The notes beneath the pieces are model-generated. The model was not told the DNA's origin and did not search any database. It was given only the letters and a program-made list of their open reading frames with translations. The translations under genes and the position numbers were made by a program. From NCBI RefSeq assembly GCF_000148585.2, contig NZ_CP028414.1, forward strand, positions 1,727,501 through 1,791,500: a stretch of DNA of 64,000 nt, read 5' to 3'. Below, piece after piece: positions 45,246 to 53,407 of the stretch (its first letter is position 1; every line of letters starts with the position of its first letter). Origin of the DNA: Streptococcus mitis NCTC 12261. GTDB taxonomy: Bacteria; Bacillota; Bacilli; Lactobacillales; Streptococcaceae.

Positions 45246-46175
45246 CTAGAACAAGGCTGAGTTTGGATCAACTCGTCTTGCAAGTAAGTTTGATAGGATA
45301 ACCAGAATCAAGCCGACAACTGATTGATAAAGACCTGCCGCTGATGCCATCCCGATATCTGCTGTCTGAGTCAAGCCATTATATACATATACGTCCAAGA
45401 CATTGGTTACGTTATAGAGCTGACCAGCATTGTGGGGGATTTGGTAGAAAAGACCGAAGTCTGCACGAAAGATATTTCCGACTGCAAGGATGGTCAATAC
45501 AGTTACCAATGGTGTCAACTGCGGAATGGTTACATTGCGAATTCGTTGCCATTTGCTGGCTCCGTCCACTGTCGCTGCTTCGTAGTAGGTTGGATCAATT
45601 CCCATGATTGTCGCATAGTACATGACACTGCTATATCCAAAACCTTTCCAAATACCTAGGAAAAGTAGGAGATATGGCCAGATGCCCAAGTCAGCGTAGA
45701 AATTGATTTCCTTCATCCCAATAGATTCTAGGAAATGGTTGAATACCCCTTTATCAATGTTTAGGAAGGCATCTGTAAAGAAACTGATGATAACCCAAGA
45801 CAAGAAGTAAGGGAACAACATAGAAGTTTGGAAAATCTTAACCATTCTCTTAGAACGGAGTTCACTGAGGATGATGGCAATCCCTACTGATACAATCAAG
45901 CCAATGAAGATAAAGCCGAGATTGTAGAGGACAGTATTTCGTGTGATAATAAAGGCGTCTTTTGAACTAAACAAGAATCTGAAATTATCGAGTCCGACCC
46001 ATTTACTATTCACGATACTATCTATAAAACCATTACTGGTCATGTGGTAGTCTTTAAAGGCAACCACGTTCCCAAATACTGGAATGTAGAAGAATAGAAT
46101 CAACCAGAGTGCCCCTGGTAAAACCATCAAGAGAAAGATCCAGTTGTCTCTCAAGGTTTTTGAAAACTTATTCAT
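45246..46175 (-). CDS. ngtP1: Sugar ABC transporter permease, MalF/LplB type (NgtP1-like)
   Basis: A 309-residue permease with six helices. The segment YYEAATVDGASKWQRIRNVTIPQLTPLV is the EAA coupling loop, and the C-terminus ARRVDPNSALF is characteristic of LplB-type proteins. First gene of the ngtP1-ngtP2-ngtS operon. Its promoter region contains a perfect cre site. In pneumococcus the matching genes are adjacent to the start of the chromosome. Confidence 0.9.
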   Translation of the reverse strand: MNKFSKTLRDNWIFLLMVLPGALWLILFFYIPVFGNVVAFKDYHMTSNGFIDSIVNSKWVGLDNFRFLFSSKDAFIITRNTVLYNLGFIFIGLIVSVGIAIILSELRSKRMVKIFQTSMLFPYFLSWVIISFFTDAFLNIDKGVFNHFLESIGMKEINFYADLGIWPYLLLFLGIWKGFGYSSVMYYATIMGIDPTYYEAATVDGASKWQRIRNVTIPQLTPLVTVLTILAVGNIFRADFGLFYQIPHNAGQLYNVTNVLDVYVYNGLTQTADIGMASAAGLYQSVVGLILVILSNLLARRVDPNSALF

Positions 46176-46229
46176 AATTTCCTCCCTTTTTTATTTTGAT
46201 ATCCATCTAAAAATTCCTTTTTAGATTTT

Positions 46230-46277
46230 TGATAACGATTACATTATTAGTATACTCCTATTTGAAGGTTAGGTTAA
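46230..46277 (-). promoter_or_regulatory. ngt operon promoter with perfect cre site
   Basis: On the minus strand TTAACC (46277-46272), 17 bp, TATACT (46254-46249). The sequence TGATAACGATTACA at 46230-46243, just past the start point, fits the cre consensus TGWNANCGNTNWCA without mismatch. CcpA repression of glycan import on preferred sugars is therefore expected. Confidence 0.75.
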
Positions 46278-46296
46278 ACTACTAATTATAGAAAAA

Positions 46297-46322
46297 ACTC
46301 CACAAATTATTTTATGTGGAGT
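46297..46322. terminator. Terminator between the GH20 gene and the ngt operon
   Basis: ACTCCACA and TGTGGAGT form an 8-bp stem around a 10-base loop, flanked by A and T runs on both sides. It ends the leftward glycosidase operon before the ngt promoter. Confidence 0.8.
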
Positions 46323-46340
46323 ACTTTTTTAAGAAAGGGA

Positions 46341-46356
46341 TGTTTCACGAGAAACA
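46341..46356. promoter_or_regulatory. parS-like ParB-binding site
   Basis: TGTTTCACGAGAAACA differs at one position from the Firmicute parS consensus TGTTTCACGTGAAACA. It lies between the GH20 stop and a terminator, at the point where gene order departs from the pneumococcal map as I recall it. ParB-parS sites cluster around the replication origin, consistent with an origin-proximal location of this segment. Confidence 0.7.
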
Positions 46357-46385
46357 CTCTGCCCAAGGCACGGTGTTCTTGTTTC

Positions 46386-48266
46386 TTATGTCGTGTAGAT
46401 GGTTGAAGCTGTCGCAATGGTATGCCACTGGTTGGCTGTTGTGGCTGCGAAGTCCTTGTCTGCGTAAAAGTCAGTAAATGGCAGAATTTCCACTTCTAGC
46501 TCATCGATACGGTCCAGCTGACCTGCCAGATAAGCCTCGATGCGGCTTTCTGCTCGTTTAATGCGTTGCAAGAGTCCTCCCATACGGATGTCAACTGTAT
46601 CCAAGCCAAAGACCTTGTTTTCCTTCAACCATTGATGGCTAAAGAGGGCATGGAAGTCTTCAATTCGGCTTCTGAGTTCTGGTAATTCTTGTCTGGCAAT
46701 TTCTTGCAGACTTTCTTTATCGTTTGTTTGGTAGGCCTGACGGATGCGTCTTCCCACATCCACTTTGCTACTTAAAATGGAATTCAACTGGGCCTGAGTT
46801 TCAAAGAGATAGGAATAGTTCCCAGCTTTTTCTTTAATGTTAGCGAGCATCTCAGCAGCCTGAGCGAAGTGCAGTTTGTCCTGTTCAGGTGTCATGTGCT
46901 GGTCAAGGATCGGACAGAGAACATCCTGATAAAAGACATAGCGGTTGGGATTGATGCCACTGAGATTGCCTGGTAGATCTGGCAAGAGGTTAGCAAGGTC
47001 AATCTGCATGAAATCCTCAACTGATAGGCCTGTATTGGTCTGGAAATGAGCAGACAAACGGTCTAGGTCATTGCGGTAGCAGAGTTCTGCCCAGATTTGC
47101 AAGCTTGGGAGAATAGAAAACTGGGCAGTTTCACCACCATTATCCCCCCAACCAGTTACGATGACTTCTTTGATATCATTAGCACGACAGGCTTTATTGG
47201 CTTCAAGAGCGATGAGACGGCTGAAATGGTTATTGGGTGTGAAACCAATCCACTTCCAAGCTCCCCCTGCAAAGGCGATATCTTGGCTAATCTTGTGGTG
47301 ATTACGGAAGTTGCGATTGTATTTTTCCTCACTATCCTGATAATAGTCCCAGTAAACCAAGGTCACACGATCTTTGAGACGGTCTAGGTAGACACGCGTT
47401 TCCTCTGGAATTTCCACATCACGGTCGTACTGGCCATCTGTTGACATAAGTTTAAAGAACATATCGCTCCACATCTGGCAGTGGAAACCATATTTGTCAG
47501 CAATATCCAGCACGCGCTCCAAGTGTTGGCACATGAGGAGACTACGATCCACAACACCGTTCAGAATCAAGTAGCGTCCCAAACCAACCAAGTGGGCTTC
47601 GTCCATCCCGATATTGACCTTGCGAGTTTGTAGTTTAGACAGAGTAGCAAACATACCATCAATCAGGTCATAAACCTTTTCTTCGCCGATAAGAAGGATA
47701 TCCTCTACATCACGGAGCTCCTGGACTTCTTTAACACCCCATTTGACAAAGGCTGACAAGTGGGCCAAAGTCTGGATACATGGCACAAAAGTCATATCAA
47801 ACTGCTGGGCATAGGCTTCGATTTCCTGTAACTCCTTAGCAGAATAAGCCCCGCGGAAATAGCCAAAGTAAGGTTGTCCTTCAATCTGGTAGGTGTCTTC
47901 CATGTAAAGCTCAAAGGTTGAGTAGCCCATGAGAGCCAAGACCTCAATCATCTGCTTGGCAGCAGCCACATTCAGCACCGCATTTCTCGAACAGTCTGCC
48001 ATGTAGGCTAAATCTTCATAAGCCGCCTGTTCCTCAATCTCTACTTTATCACCTTCTGCTAGAGCTGTTACCAACAAGGACAAGGCACGATAAAGTTGGT
48101 GAGGTTTACTGTAGGTCAATTGATAGTGACCATCCTCACCCTTGATAGAGATAGAGGCTTGGTCAGACTGAGCGACAGCTACCTCTACATCTGGTAGCGA
48201 AATGTGCTTTTTAAGCAACTCTACTGCTTGCTCTTGTTTTGGACTAAGTCCTGTAAATCTTACCAT
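46386..48266 (-). CDS. Cytoplasmic beta-N-acetylhexosaminidase, GH20 (GH20C-like)
   Basis: A 626-residue GH20 enzyme without signal peptide. Residues 1-95 form the N-terminal GH20b-like domain. The catalytic barrel follows ([34 protein letters not shown], and the catalytic Asp-Glu pair in [11 protein letters not shown]), and the last 180 residues are helical. It removes terminal GlcNAc or GalNAc by substrate-assisted catalysis. Pneumococcal GH20C (recalled as SP_2141) has the same length and setting. It overlaps the ROK kinase gene by 7 bases and is the last gene of the glycosidase operon. Probably cleaves antennal GlcNAc or GlcNAc from imported N-glycans. Confidence 0.92.
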   Translation of the reverse strand: MVRFTGLSPKQEQAVELLKKHISLPDVEVAVAQSDQASISIKGEDGHYQLTYSKPHQLYRALSLLVTALAEGDKVEIEEQAAYEDLAYMADCSRNAVLNVAAAKQMIEVLALMGYSTFELYMEDTYQIEGQPYFGYFRGAYSAKELQEIEAYAQQFDMTFVPCIQTLAHLSAFVKWGVKEVQELRDVEDILLIGEEKVYDLIDGMFATLSKLQTRKVNIGMDEAHLVGLGRYLILNGVVDRSLLMCQHLERVLDIADKYGFHCQMWSDMFFKLMSTDGQYDRDVEIPEETRVYLDRLKDRVTLVYWDYYQDSEEKYNRNFRNHHKISQDIAFAGGAWKWIGFTPNNHFSRLIALEANKACRANDIKEVIVTGWGDNGGETAQFSILPSLQIWAELCYRNDLDRLSAHFQTNTGLSVEDFMQIDLANLLPDLPGNLSGINPNRYVFYQDVLCPILDQHMTPEQDKLHFAQAAEMLANIKEKAGNYSYLFETQAQLNSILSSKVDVGRRIRQAYQTNDKESLQEIARQELPELRSRIEDFHALFSHQWLKENKVFGLDTVDIRMGGLLQRIKRAESRIEAYLAGQLDRIDELEVEILPFTDFYADKDFAATTANQWHTIATASTIYTT

Positions 48267-49141
48267 TGGTTTTCCTCCTGTAGCCAGTTGACAAGGGCTC
48301 CGTAGAGATTAGCATCTGCATGATAGGTGCAGGCTTGGATAACTGGTGCGACCGTGTATTCTTCGTAGGTCTCGACAAAGTTATCAACAGCCTTCTTGAC
48401 ACCTTGGATGAAATCTGTGTTTTGGCTGATAGAGCCACCCAGACTAATGACATCTGGGTCAATAAGATACTGAATATTAAGCAAGCCTTGCGCCAGATTA
48501 CGGTTCATTCGCTCAATAGCTTCTTGACAAAGGGTATTTCCTTCTGCGGCCTCTTGGTAAATCTTGCGACCGTCCCAGTCAGTCTGACCAGATTTTTCAA
48601 TCACGTAGCGTACCATATTTCCAGTTGACGCTAATTGCGACCAGTTGTTGAGCTTTTCAGCAGGGGCAAGGGTTGTCATGTAGCCAAATTCCCCACCCAG
48701 GCCGTGGCGACCTCGATGAAGTCTACCATTGATAATCATGGCTCCGCCAATCCCTGTCCCAATCACGACACAGGCTGCATTTTCAAGCTCTGGATGAGCT
48801 AGTAGTTCACTGAGTCCAACGCAGTTGGCATCATTTTCTAGATGGACAGGAATCTGATAAGAGCTAAGCGCCTCATACCAAGAAAATCCGTGAATGTAGG
48901 GCACCGCACTGAAGCCATCAATCACACCTGTCTCTTGATTGACCGCGCCTGGAACGCTCATAGCAATCCCACTGTAATCCTGCTCTGACAAGCGCTGATC
49001 TAGCCAAGCTAGTAAGTCCTCCAAGTTTTCTGGTGTTGGGATACTTGTCTTATATAGTATTTTCCCATCAGGAGTCAGACTGGCAAACTTAATTCCAGTT
49101 CCTCCGATATCAATCGTTGCAATGGTCATTGTTTTTACCAT
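48260..49141 (-). CDS. ROK-family sugar kinase
   Basis: About 293 residues. It shows the ATP-binding [15 protein letters not shown], the sugar site [13 protein letters not shown], and [20 protein letters not shown] followed by GLGGEFGYM. The Zn-binding Cys motif usual after this segment in ROK proteins (C-x-C-G-x2-G-C) is missing. There is no DNA-binding domain, so it is a kinase, probably for mannose, GlcNAc or another hexose released by the neighbouring hydrolases. The start is uncertain: ATG at 49141 directly follows a hairpin and T run, ATG at 49129 has no ribosome site. See the hairpin entry. Confidence 0.85.
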   Translation of the reverse strand: MVKTMTIATIDIGGTGIKFASLTPDGKILYKTSIPTPENLEDLLAWLDQRLSEQDYSGIAMSVPGAVNQETGVIDGFSAVPYIHGFSWYEALSSYQIPVHLENDANCVGLSELLAHPELENAACVVIGTGIGGAMIINGRLHRGRHGLGGEFGYMTTLAPAEKLNNWSQLASTGNMVRYVIEKSGQTDWDGRKIYQEAAEGNTLCQEAIERMNRNLAQGLLNIQYLIDPDVISLGGSISQNTDFIQGVKKAVDNFVETYEEYTVAPVIQACTYHADANLYGALVNWLQEENQW

Positions 49142-49146
49142 AAAAA

Positions 49147-49190
49147 GGGGCGAATCAGCAGTTAGTTCTTACCTTTTCGCCCCTCCTTTC
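49147..49190 (-). promoter_or_regulatory. Hairpin between GH38 and ROK genes: attenuator or ribosome-site spacer
   Basis: On the minus strand GAAAGGA is followed by an 8-bp stem GGGGCGAA/TTCGCCCC (49183-49176 and 49154-49147), a 21-base loop, then TTTTT and the ATG at 49141. It can be read as an intrinsic terminator or attenuator in the operon, or as a hairpin that brings AAAGGA next to the start codon. Confidence 0.6.
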
Positions 49191-49212
49191 TTTTTATGTT
49201 TACTTTTTGAAA

Positions 49213-51858
49213 TTAAATTTCTTCTTTTTTGATGAATTCTGTACGAATCTCTTGTGGTGAAATGAGGCCTCTATGAACTGGATATGGTCGTTCAAGTAGG
49301 TCAAGGAAGAGATGTTGACTTTCCGGTACACGTACATTTTCACTACACATATTATAGTAACGAAGAACATAGCCTTCTTCATTTTCAGCTACCTTAAAGG
49401 CTGTTGGACAGATTTGCGGTATGCTGATAACAGAATGGCTCAATAGGCTACCAGTCGCAGCCACGCTTCCTTCTTGTTTAGCAAGCTGAAGGCTAGTAAA
49501 TGGTGTCTGCAAGGCCTTAGCACGACGGAAAGCTGAGAAGCGTTCTTGGACTTGGTGGCATTCAAGCGCAAACTCGACTTCAAACTCACGCAAGCATTGT
49601 GCTTCTGGTGTTGGGAAGTAACCCCAGTCACCTAGCTCACCTGATGCACGCAAAATAGTCACTGCAATGGTGTCGTCTCCAAGGATTTCGTATTCATTCA
49701 ATCCCTTGTTGGATACAGTCACCCCTTTTTCATCGTCATACAGACTGACAAAGGCTTGTTGGTGTTGAGGATTTTCAGGATTTTCCCATGAAGCAGCTGG
49801 TTTGTTTGGTCGTGTTACCACCTCATAGATGCTTTCAGAATCATTGCTTGGACGCGTGTTATGAGTCTTGACCAAGAGACGGATACGGTGGTCTTTGGCA
49901 GTGTTAGTAAAGCGAGTCTTGCAACGGATTTGTGGATTATCAACGAAGATAGTCATCTCAGTTTCAAGAGGAATGCTTGTCAATTCTTCTGAACGTCCAG
50001 CTTCACGCTTCATAAACTCGATGATGCCTTTTTGCTCTTCTTCTAGCTTTTCATCTGCACTGACAGGCACGGTCAATTCATGTTTGAGCAAAATCTTAGC
50101 GTAGCGAGCTGTGTTTTCCAAGACCTCGTAGCCCTTAAGCTCTGCATAGATTGGCTCTGTTCCTTTTGGTTGGAAATAGATATACTCGTTTCCGATGTCA
50201 CCACGGTCTTCGAAGCGGATAAAATCTTCATAGGCTTCGTGAGTTGTCTTGTCATAGACTGTGATATTGTCATCCACACTTACCGTTACAAATGGCGTAT
50301 CAATCACTCCGTTTTGGTAAATACCGTCGCGGTGTTCTTGCTCTCCTTCCAGCAATTGGAATGTTGTCCAAGAAAGTGGCGCTAGGTGAACTGGGATGAT
50401 CACGCGCACTTGTCGAGCAATACGAGCTTGGCGGAACTTATCTTTTGGTAAATCGTACTCAAAATTAGCTCCGAGATCTTCGATTTTAGCCTCTACAGGA
50501 CGCCCATCCAAGTCCTCCACACGGTAACTTGGCAAGGTAAGAGCAGCCATCTTCTTGTATCCTTCTGTTGGATGCAACTCCTTGAAATCACAAGTCGCTA
50601 CATCAATCACTGTGCTGACAGTATCAACCTTATCATGCAAGCCTGTGTTAATGACAGTAAAGAGATAGTCACTTTGAGCCTTAGCTGTAGCTATTTTGCC
50701 CTTCCACTCGTTAAGAAGGTTAGTCTTGACAAAGTTTCCGACTTGATTGACCTTGGCAAAACGTGTCTCCATCTCACGGTGAACTTCGTCCACGCTACAG
50801 CCACAGATACTATCATGCGGCGCATTTTGCAAAAGAGTTTTCCATGCATAAGTCAACTGGTCCTTGTGGTTGTGGCCCCCAGTGATAATAGTCAGTGGTT
50901 CTACAATTTGCTCTAGGAGGTTGCTATTTTCTTGGAAGGCTTGTTTGAGATAAATACGAGATGAAGAAGTGTTGGCAAGTGTGTACCAGCCGTCTGTTTC
51001 CTGACTGGTCAACTCACCTGTAACCGTTGATAATTGCTCTGGTAGGGCACTTTCCACGGCTTGGACATATTCATCAAAAGAACTATGAACAAAGGTTACA
51101 TCTGGGAAGAGTTCATTTGCCACACGAATGGCTTCGCTCAGATTTTTCTGTACAGGCTGGTGATCACATCCGTTCATCATCAACCATTGGTTGGTCGAAG
51201 CATAATCACGCACATCTGACAATTTTTGTTTCCAGAAGGTCAAGGCCTCATCTTTATCAACTGGAATTTCATTCCCGTTACTGTACCAGTTGGCAAAGAG
51301 GATACCGAGGACACGACTTCCGTCCGCACCCTGCCAGTACATTTCTGAAAACTGGGAAGTAAACTGCTCATCTTCGAGAACTTGGTTGTCAAATCCAATC
51401 GGCTTCACACCACGACCAAAGGCTGCCACGTGAATGCCTGATTTTTGAAGAATTTGAGGCGCTTGTCCCATATTTCCAAAGGTATCTGGGAAGTAACCAA
51501 TCTGAGTTGATTTGCCCCATTTTGCAGCCTCCTGCTGACCGATAAGAGTATTACGGACATTGGCTTCACTTGAAATCAAGTAGTCATCTTGCAAGATGTA
51601 AAAAGGACCAATTTTAAATTTGCCTTCGTCAATATATCGTTGGACTTTGTCGCGATTCTCAGGGCGAATCTCCAAGTAGTCATCAAGGACAATGGTTTGA
51701 CCATCCAAGTGGAAGCTCTTGAACTCAGGGTCATTTTCAAAGAGATCGAAGAGATTGTCAAATAATTCCACCAACTGCATACGGTGGCTTTCAAAAGGCA
51801 AGTACCACTCACGGTCCCAGTGACTATGTGAGATAATATGTACAACAACATTTTCCAT
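49213..51858 (-). CDS. Cytoplasmic alpha-mannosidase, GH38
   Basis: An 881-residue GH38 enzyme. HIISHSHWDREWYLPFESH at the N-terminus carries the zinc ligands His and Asp; GYFPDTFGNMGQAPQIL and FGRGVKPIGF follow; WMMNGCDHQPVQ and GGHNHKDQL are further family segments, and a long beta-sandwich region fills the C-terminal half. The start at 51858 (MENVVVH) follows GAGG by 9 bases and gives the length I recall for the pneumococcal protein. No signal peptide. It cleaves alpha-1,3-mannose branches of N-glycans inside the cell. Confidence 0.94.
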   Translation of the reverse strand: MENVVVHIISHSHWDREWYLPFESHRMQLVELFDNLFDLFENDPEFKSFHLDGQTIVLDDYLEIRPENRDKVQRYIDEGKFKIGPFYILQDDYLISSEANVRNTLIGQQEAAKWGKSTQIGYFPDTFGNMGQAPQILQKSGIHVAAFGRGVKPIGFDNQVLEDEQFTSQFSEMYWQGADGSRVLGILFANWYSNGNEIPVDKDEALTFWKQKLSDVRDYASTNQWLMMNGCDHQPVQKNLSEAIRVANELFPDVTFVHSSFDEYVQAVESALPEQLSTVTGELTSQETDGWYTLANTSSSRIYLKQAFQENSNLLEQIVEPLTIITGGHNHKDQLTYAWKTLLQNAPHDSICGCSVDEVHREMETRFAKVNQVGNFVKTNLLNEWKGKIATAKAQSDYLFTVINTGLHDKVDTVSTVIDVATCDFKELHPTEGYKKMAALTLPSYRVEDLDGRPVEAKIEDLGANFEYDLPKDKFRQARIARQVRVIIPVHLAPLSWTTFQLLEGEQEHRDGIYQNGVIDTPFVTVSVDDNITVYDKTTHEAYEDFIRFEDRGDIGNEYIYFQPKGTEPIYAELKGYEVLENTARYAKILLKHELTVPVSADEKLEEEQKGIIEFMKREAGRSEELTSIPLETEMTIFVDNPQIRCKTRFTNTAKDHRIRLLVKTHNTRPSNDSESIYEVVTRPNKPAASWENPENPQHQQAFVSLYDDEKGVTVSNKGLNEYEILGDDTIAVTILRASGELGDWGYFPTPEAQCLREFEVEFALECHQVQERFSAFRRAKALQTPFTSLQLAKQEGSVAATGSLLSHSVISIPQICPTAFKVAENEEGYVLRYYNMCSENVRVPESQHLFLDLLERPYPVHRGLISPQEIRTEFIKKEEI

Positions 51859-51892
51859 GAAGTAAAACCTCATTCTAAATTTAAATTTTTAT

Positions 51893-51906
51893 TGTTAACG
51901 TTTTAA
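51893..51906 (-). promoter_or_regulatory. cre-like site upstream of the GH38 gene
   Basis: On the minus strand TTAAAACGTTAACA matches the cre consensus at 13 of 14 positions. It lies in the GH125-GH38 intergenic region together with two small dyads (GATTCTT/AAGAATC at 51920-51936, and ACGCT/AGCGT at about 51940). CcpA may act as a roadblock here. Confidence 0.5.
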
Positions 51907-51956
51907 ATGTAAATTTGTGATTCTTTTCAAGAATCAGTTACGCTAAAGCGTGTTCC

Positions 51957-53237
51957 TTAGCGGATATCCAAGTAATCCAAGACCAATTCACAGAACATCA
52001 TGTTGGCCCAAGAGAACCATTCACGAGAATAAAGAGTTGGGTCATCCACGTGGAAGCTTTCGTGCATAACACCTGTACCACCATCGCAAGCAACCAGCTG
52101 ATCCAGCAAGAATTTTTTCTCTGCCTTATCTCTCGTTGTCAAACCTTGGATAGAAAGGGCGATTGGCCAGATATAGCGATAGAAGGTATGAGAACTTCCG
52201 AGTCCACTAGCACATTCTCCTTGGTAGAAATATGGATTTTCAGGGCTCAAAATGGTACGACGAGTTGCTTGATAGACTTCGTCGTCAATATCGCAGTAGC
52301 CCAGATAAGGCGCAGCCAACAAACTTGGTACGTTTGGATCATCCATGATGCTGGCATTTCCTAGACCATCCACTTCAAAGGCATAAATCTTTTCGCCCTT
52401 GCTGTTGCTTGTGTAGGCGTAGTTTTCGATGCCTTCTTGGATTTCAGACTGGAGGCGCTTAGCGTCTGTGATAACACTCTGGCTATCAGCTAGATTTAAT
52501 GCTGCGAAGATCTCTTGCACATAACCCAAGACTACTACAGCAAACATATTTGACGGAATCAAGTAACTATACTGACAGCAGTCATCACTCGGACGAAAGG
52601 CTGACCAGGTCATTCCTGTCACTGCAAAATCAGGTCCAAAGCCATCATTTACCAGTGTATCTTCCTTACGGTCCGTATCGCGGACAAAACGATAAGGAGA
52701 GTTATTATGGTCTTGTTCTACCGTCCAGAGATGGAGGATTTCCTTAGTCGCTGCGACAAAAGTCTCATCAAACTGACTAGTCTCGCCAGTCTCTTTCCAG
52801 AGGAGATAAGCCAACTGCAAAGGATAGCAAAGCGAGTCCACCTCGTACTTGCGTTCCCAAATCCAGCCATTCAGGTCTGTGTGGTCGGTCTCGTGGTGTC
52901 CCTTCCAGTTTTCCTCAATGTTGAAGGAATTGGCATAAGGATCCTTGAGTACCAAGGTCATCTGACGTTTGACCAAACCTGCAATGGTCTGACGCAGGAG
53001 GGCATCCCTTTTAGCCACATGCAGGTAGGGTCTGAGTTGGGCTGTCGAATCCCGAAGCCACATGGCAGGAATATCCCCAGTCAAGACAAAAGTTGAACCA
53101 TCTTCTAGAATTTCAACCGTATTGTCCAAGGTATCTGTGTAGCAACGCTCGAAAACATCCACCCACTCTGGATGGTCCTTAGCCCGCTCTGCTACTTCAT
53201 CTAGCCACTCTCTAACAATTTCTTTTGAATAAATCAT
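51957..53237 (-). CDS. Cytoplasmic exo-alpha-1,6-mannosidase, GH125
   Basis: A 426-residue (alpha/alpha)6 barrel enzyme. The signature VLTGDIPAMWLRDSTAQLRPYL is at residues about 50-72. DRKEDTLVNDGFGPDFAVTGMTWSAFRPSDDC and QGECASGLGSSHTFYRYIW are typical of GH125, the latter near the catalytic acid. Length equals that recalled for the pneumococcal enzyme. The start at 53237 follows AGAGGA. It removes alpha-1,6-linked mannose, complementing GH38 and GH92. First gene of the leftward operon GH125-GH38-ROK-GH20 and divergent from GH92. Confidence 0.94.
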   Translation of the reverse strand: MIYSKEIVREWLDEVAERAKDHPEWVDVFERCYTDTLDNTVEILEDGSTFVLTGDIPAMWLRDSTAQLRPYLHVAKRDALLRQTIAGLVKRQMTLVLKDPYANSFNIEENWKGHHETDHTDLNGWIWERKYEVDSLCYPLQLAYLLWKETGETSQFDETFVAATKEILHLWTVEQDHNNSPYRFVRDTDRKEDTLVNDGFGPDFAVTGMTWSAFRPSDDCCQYSYLIPSNMFAVVVLGYVQEIFAALNLADSQSVITDAKRLQSEIQEGIENYAYTSNSKGEKIYAFEVDGLGNASIMDDPNVPSLLAAPYLGYCDIDDEVYQATRRTILSPENPYFYQGECASGLGSSHTFYRYIWPIALSIQGLTTRDKAEKKFLLDQLVACDGGTGVMHESFHVDDPTLYSREWFSWANMMFCELVLDYLDIR

Positions 53238-53272
53238 CGTGCAGTATCCTCTTTCAAACAAGTTTCATTTTC

Positions 53273-53390
53273 AGTATATAGCTTTTGAGACAGAAAATAC
53301 ATACACAAATGATAGTCATTTTTCTACAAAATAGTTATCTTTGAAACTCCTTTTCTATAGGTTATATTTTTCTGATATAATGTAGAAAAA
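53273..53390. promoter_or_regulatory. Divergent GH125/GH92 promoter region with a long inverted repeat
   Basis: Rightward: TG-A-TATAAT (53376-53381), an extended -10 with weak -35. Leftward: TATACT (53278-53273) with TGTATT at 17 bp. Between them TTTTTCTACA (53320-53329) and TGTAGAAAAA (53381-53390) form a perfect 10-bp inverted repeat spaced 51 bp. A dimeric regulator binding both could control the two mannosidase units; the TCS07-like regulator is an obvious candidate, but its site is not known to me. Confidence 0.5.
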
Positions 53391-53407
53391 CAGCTAAAGG
53401 AAAGACT

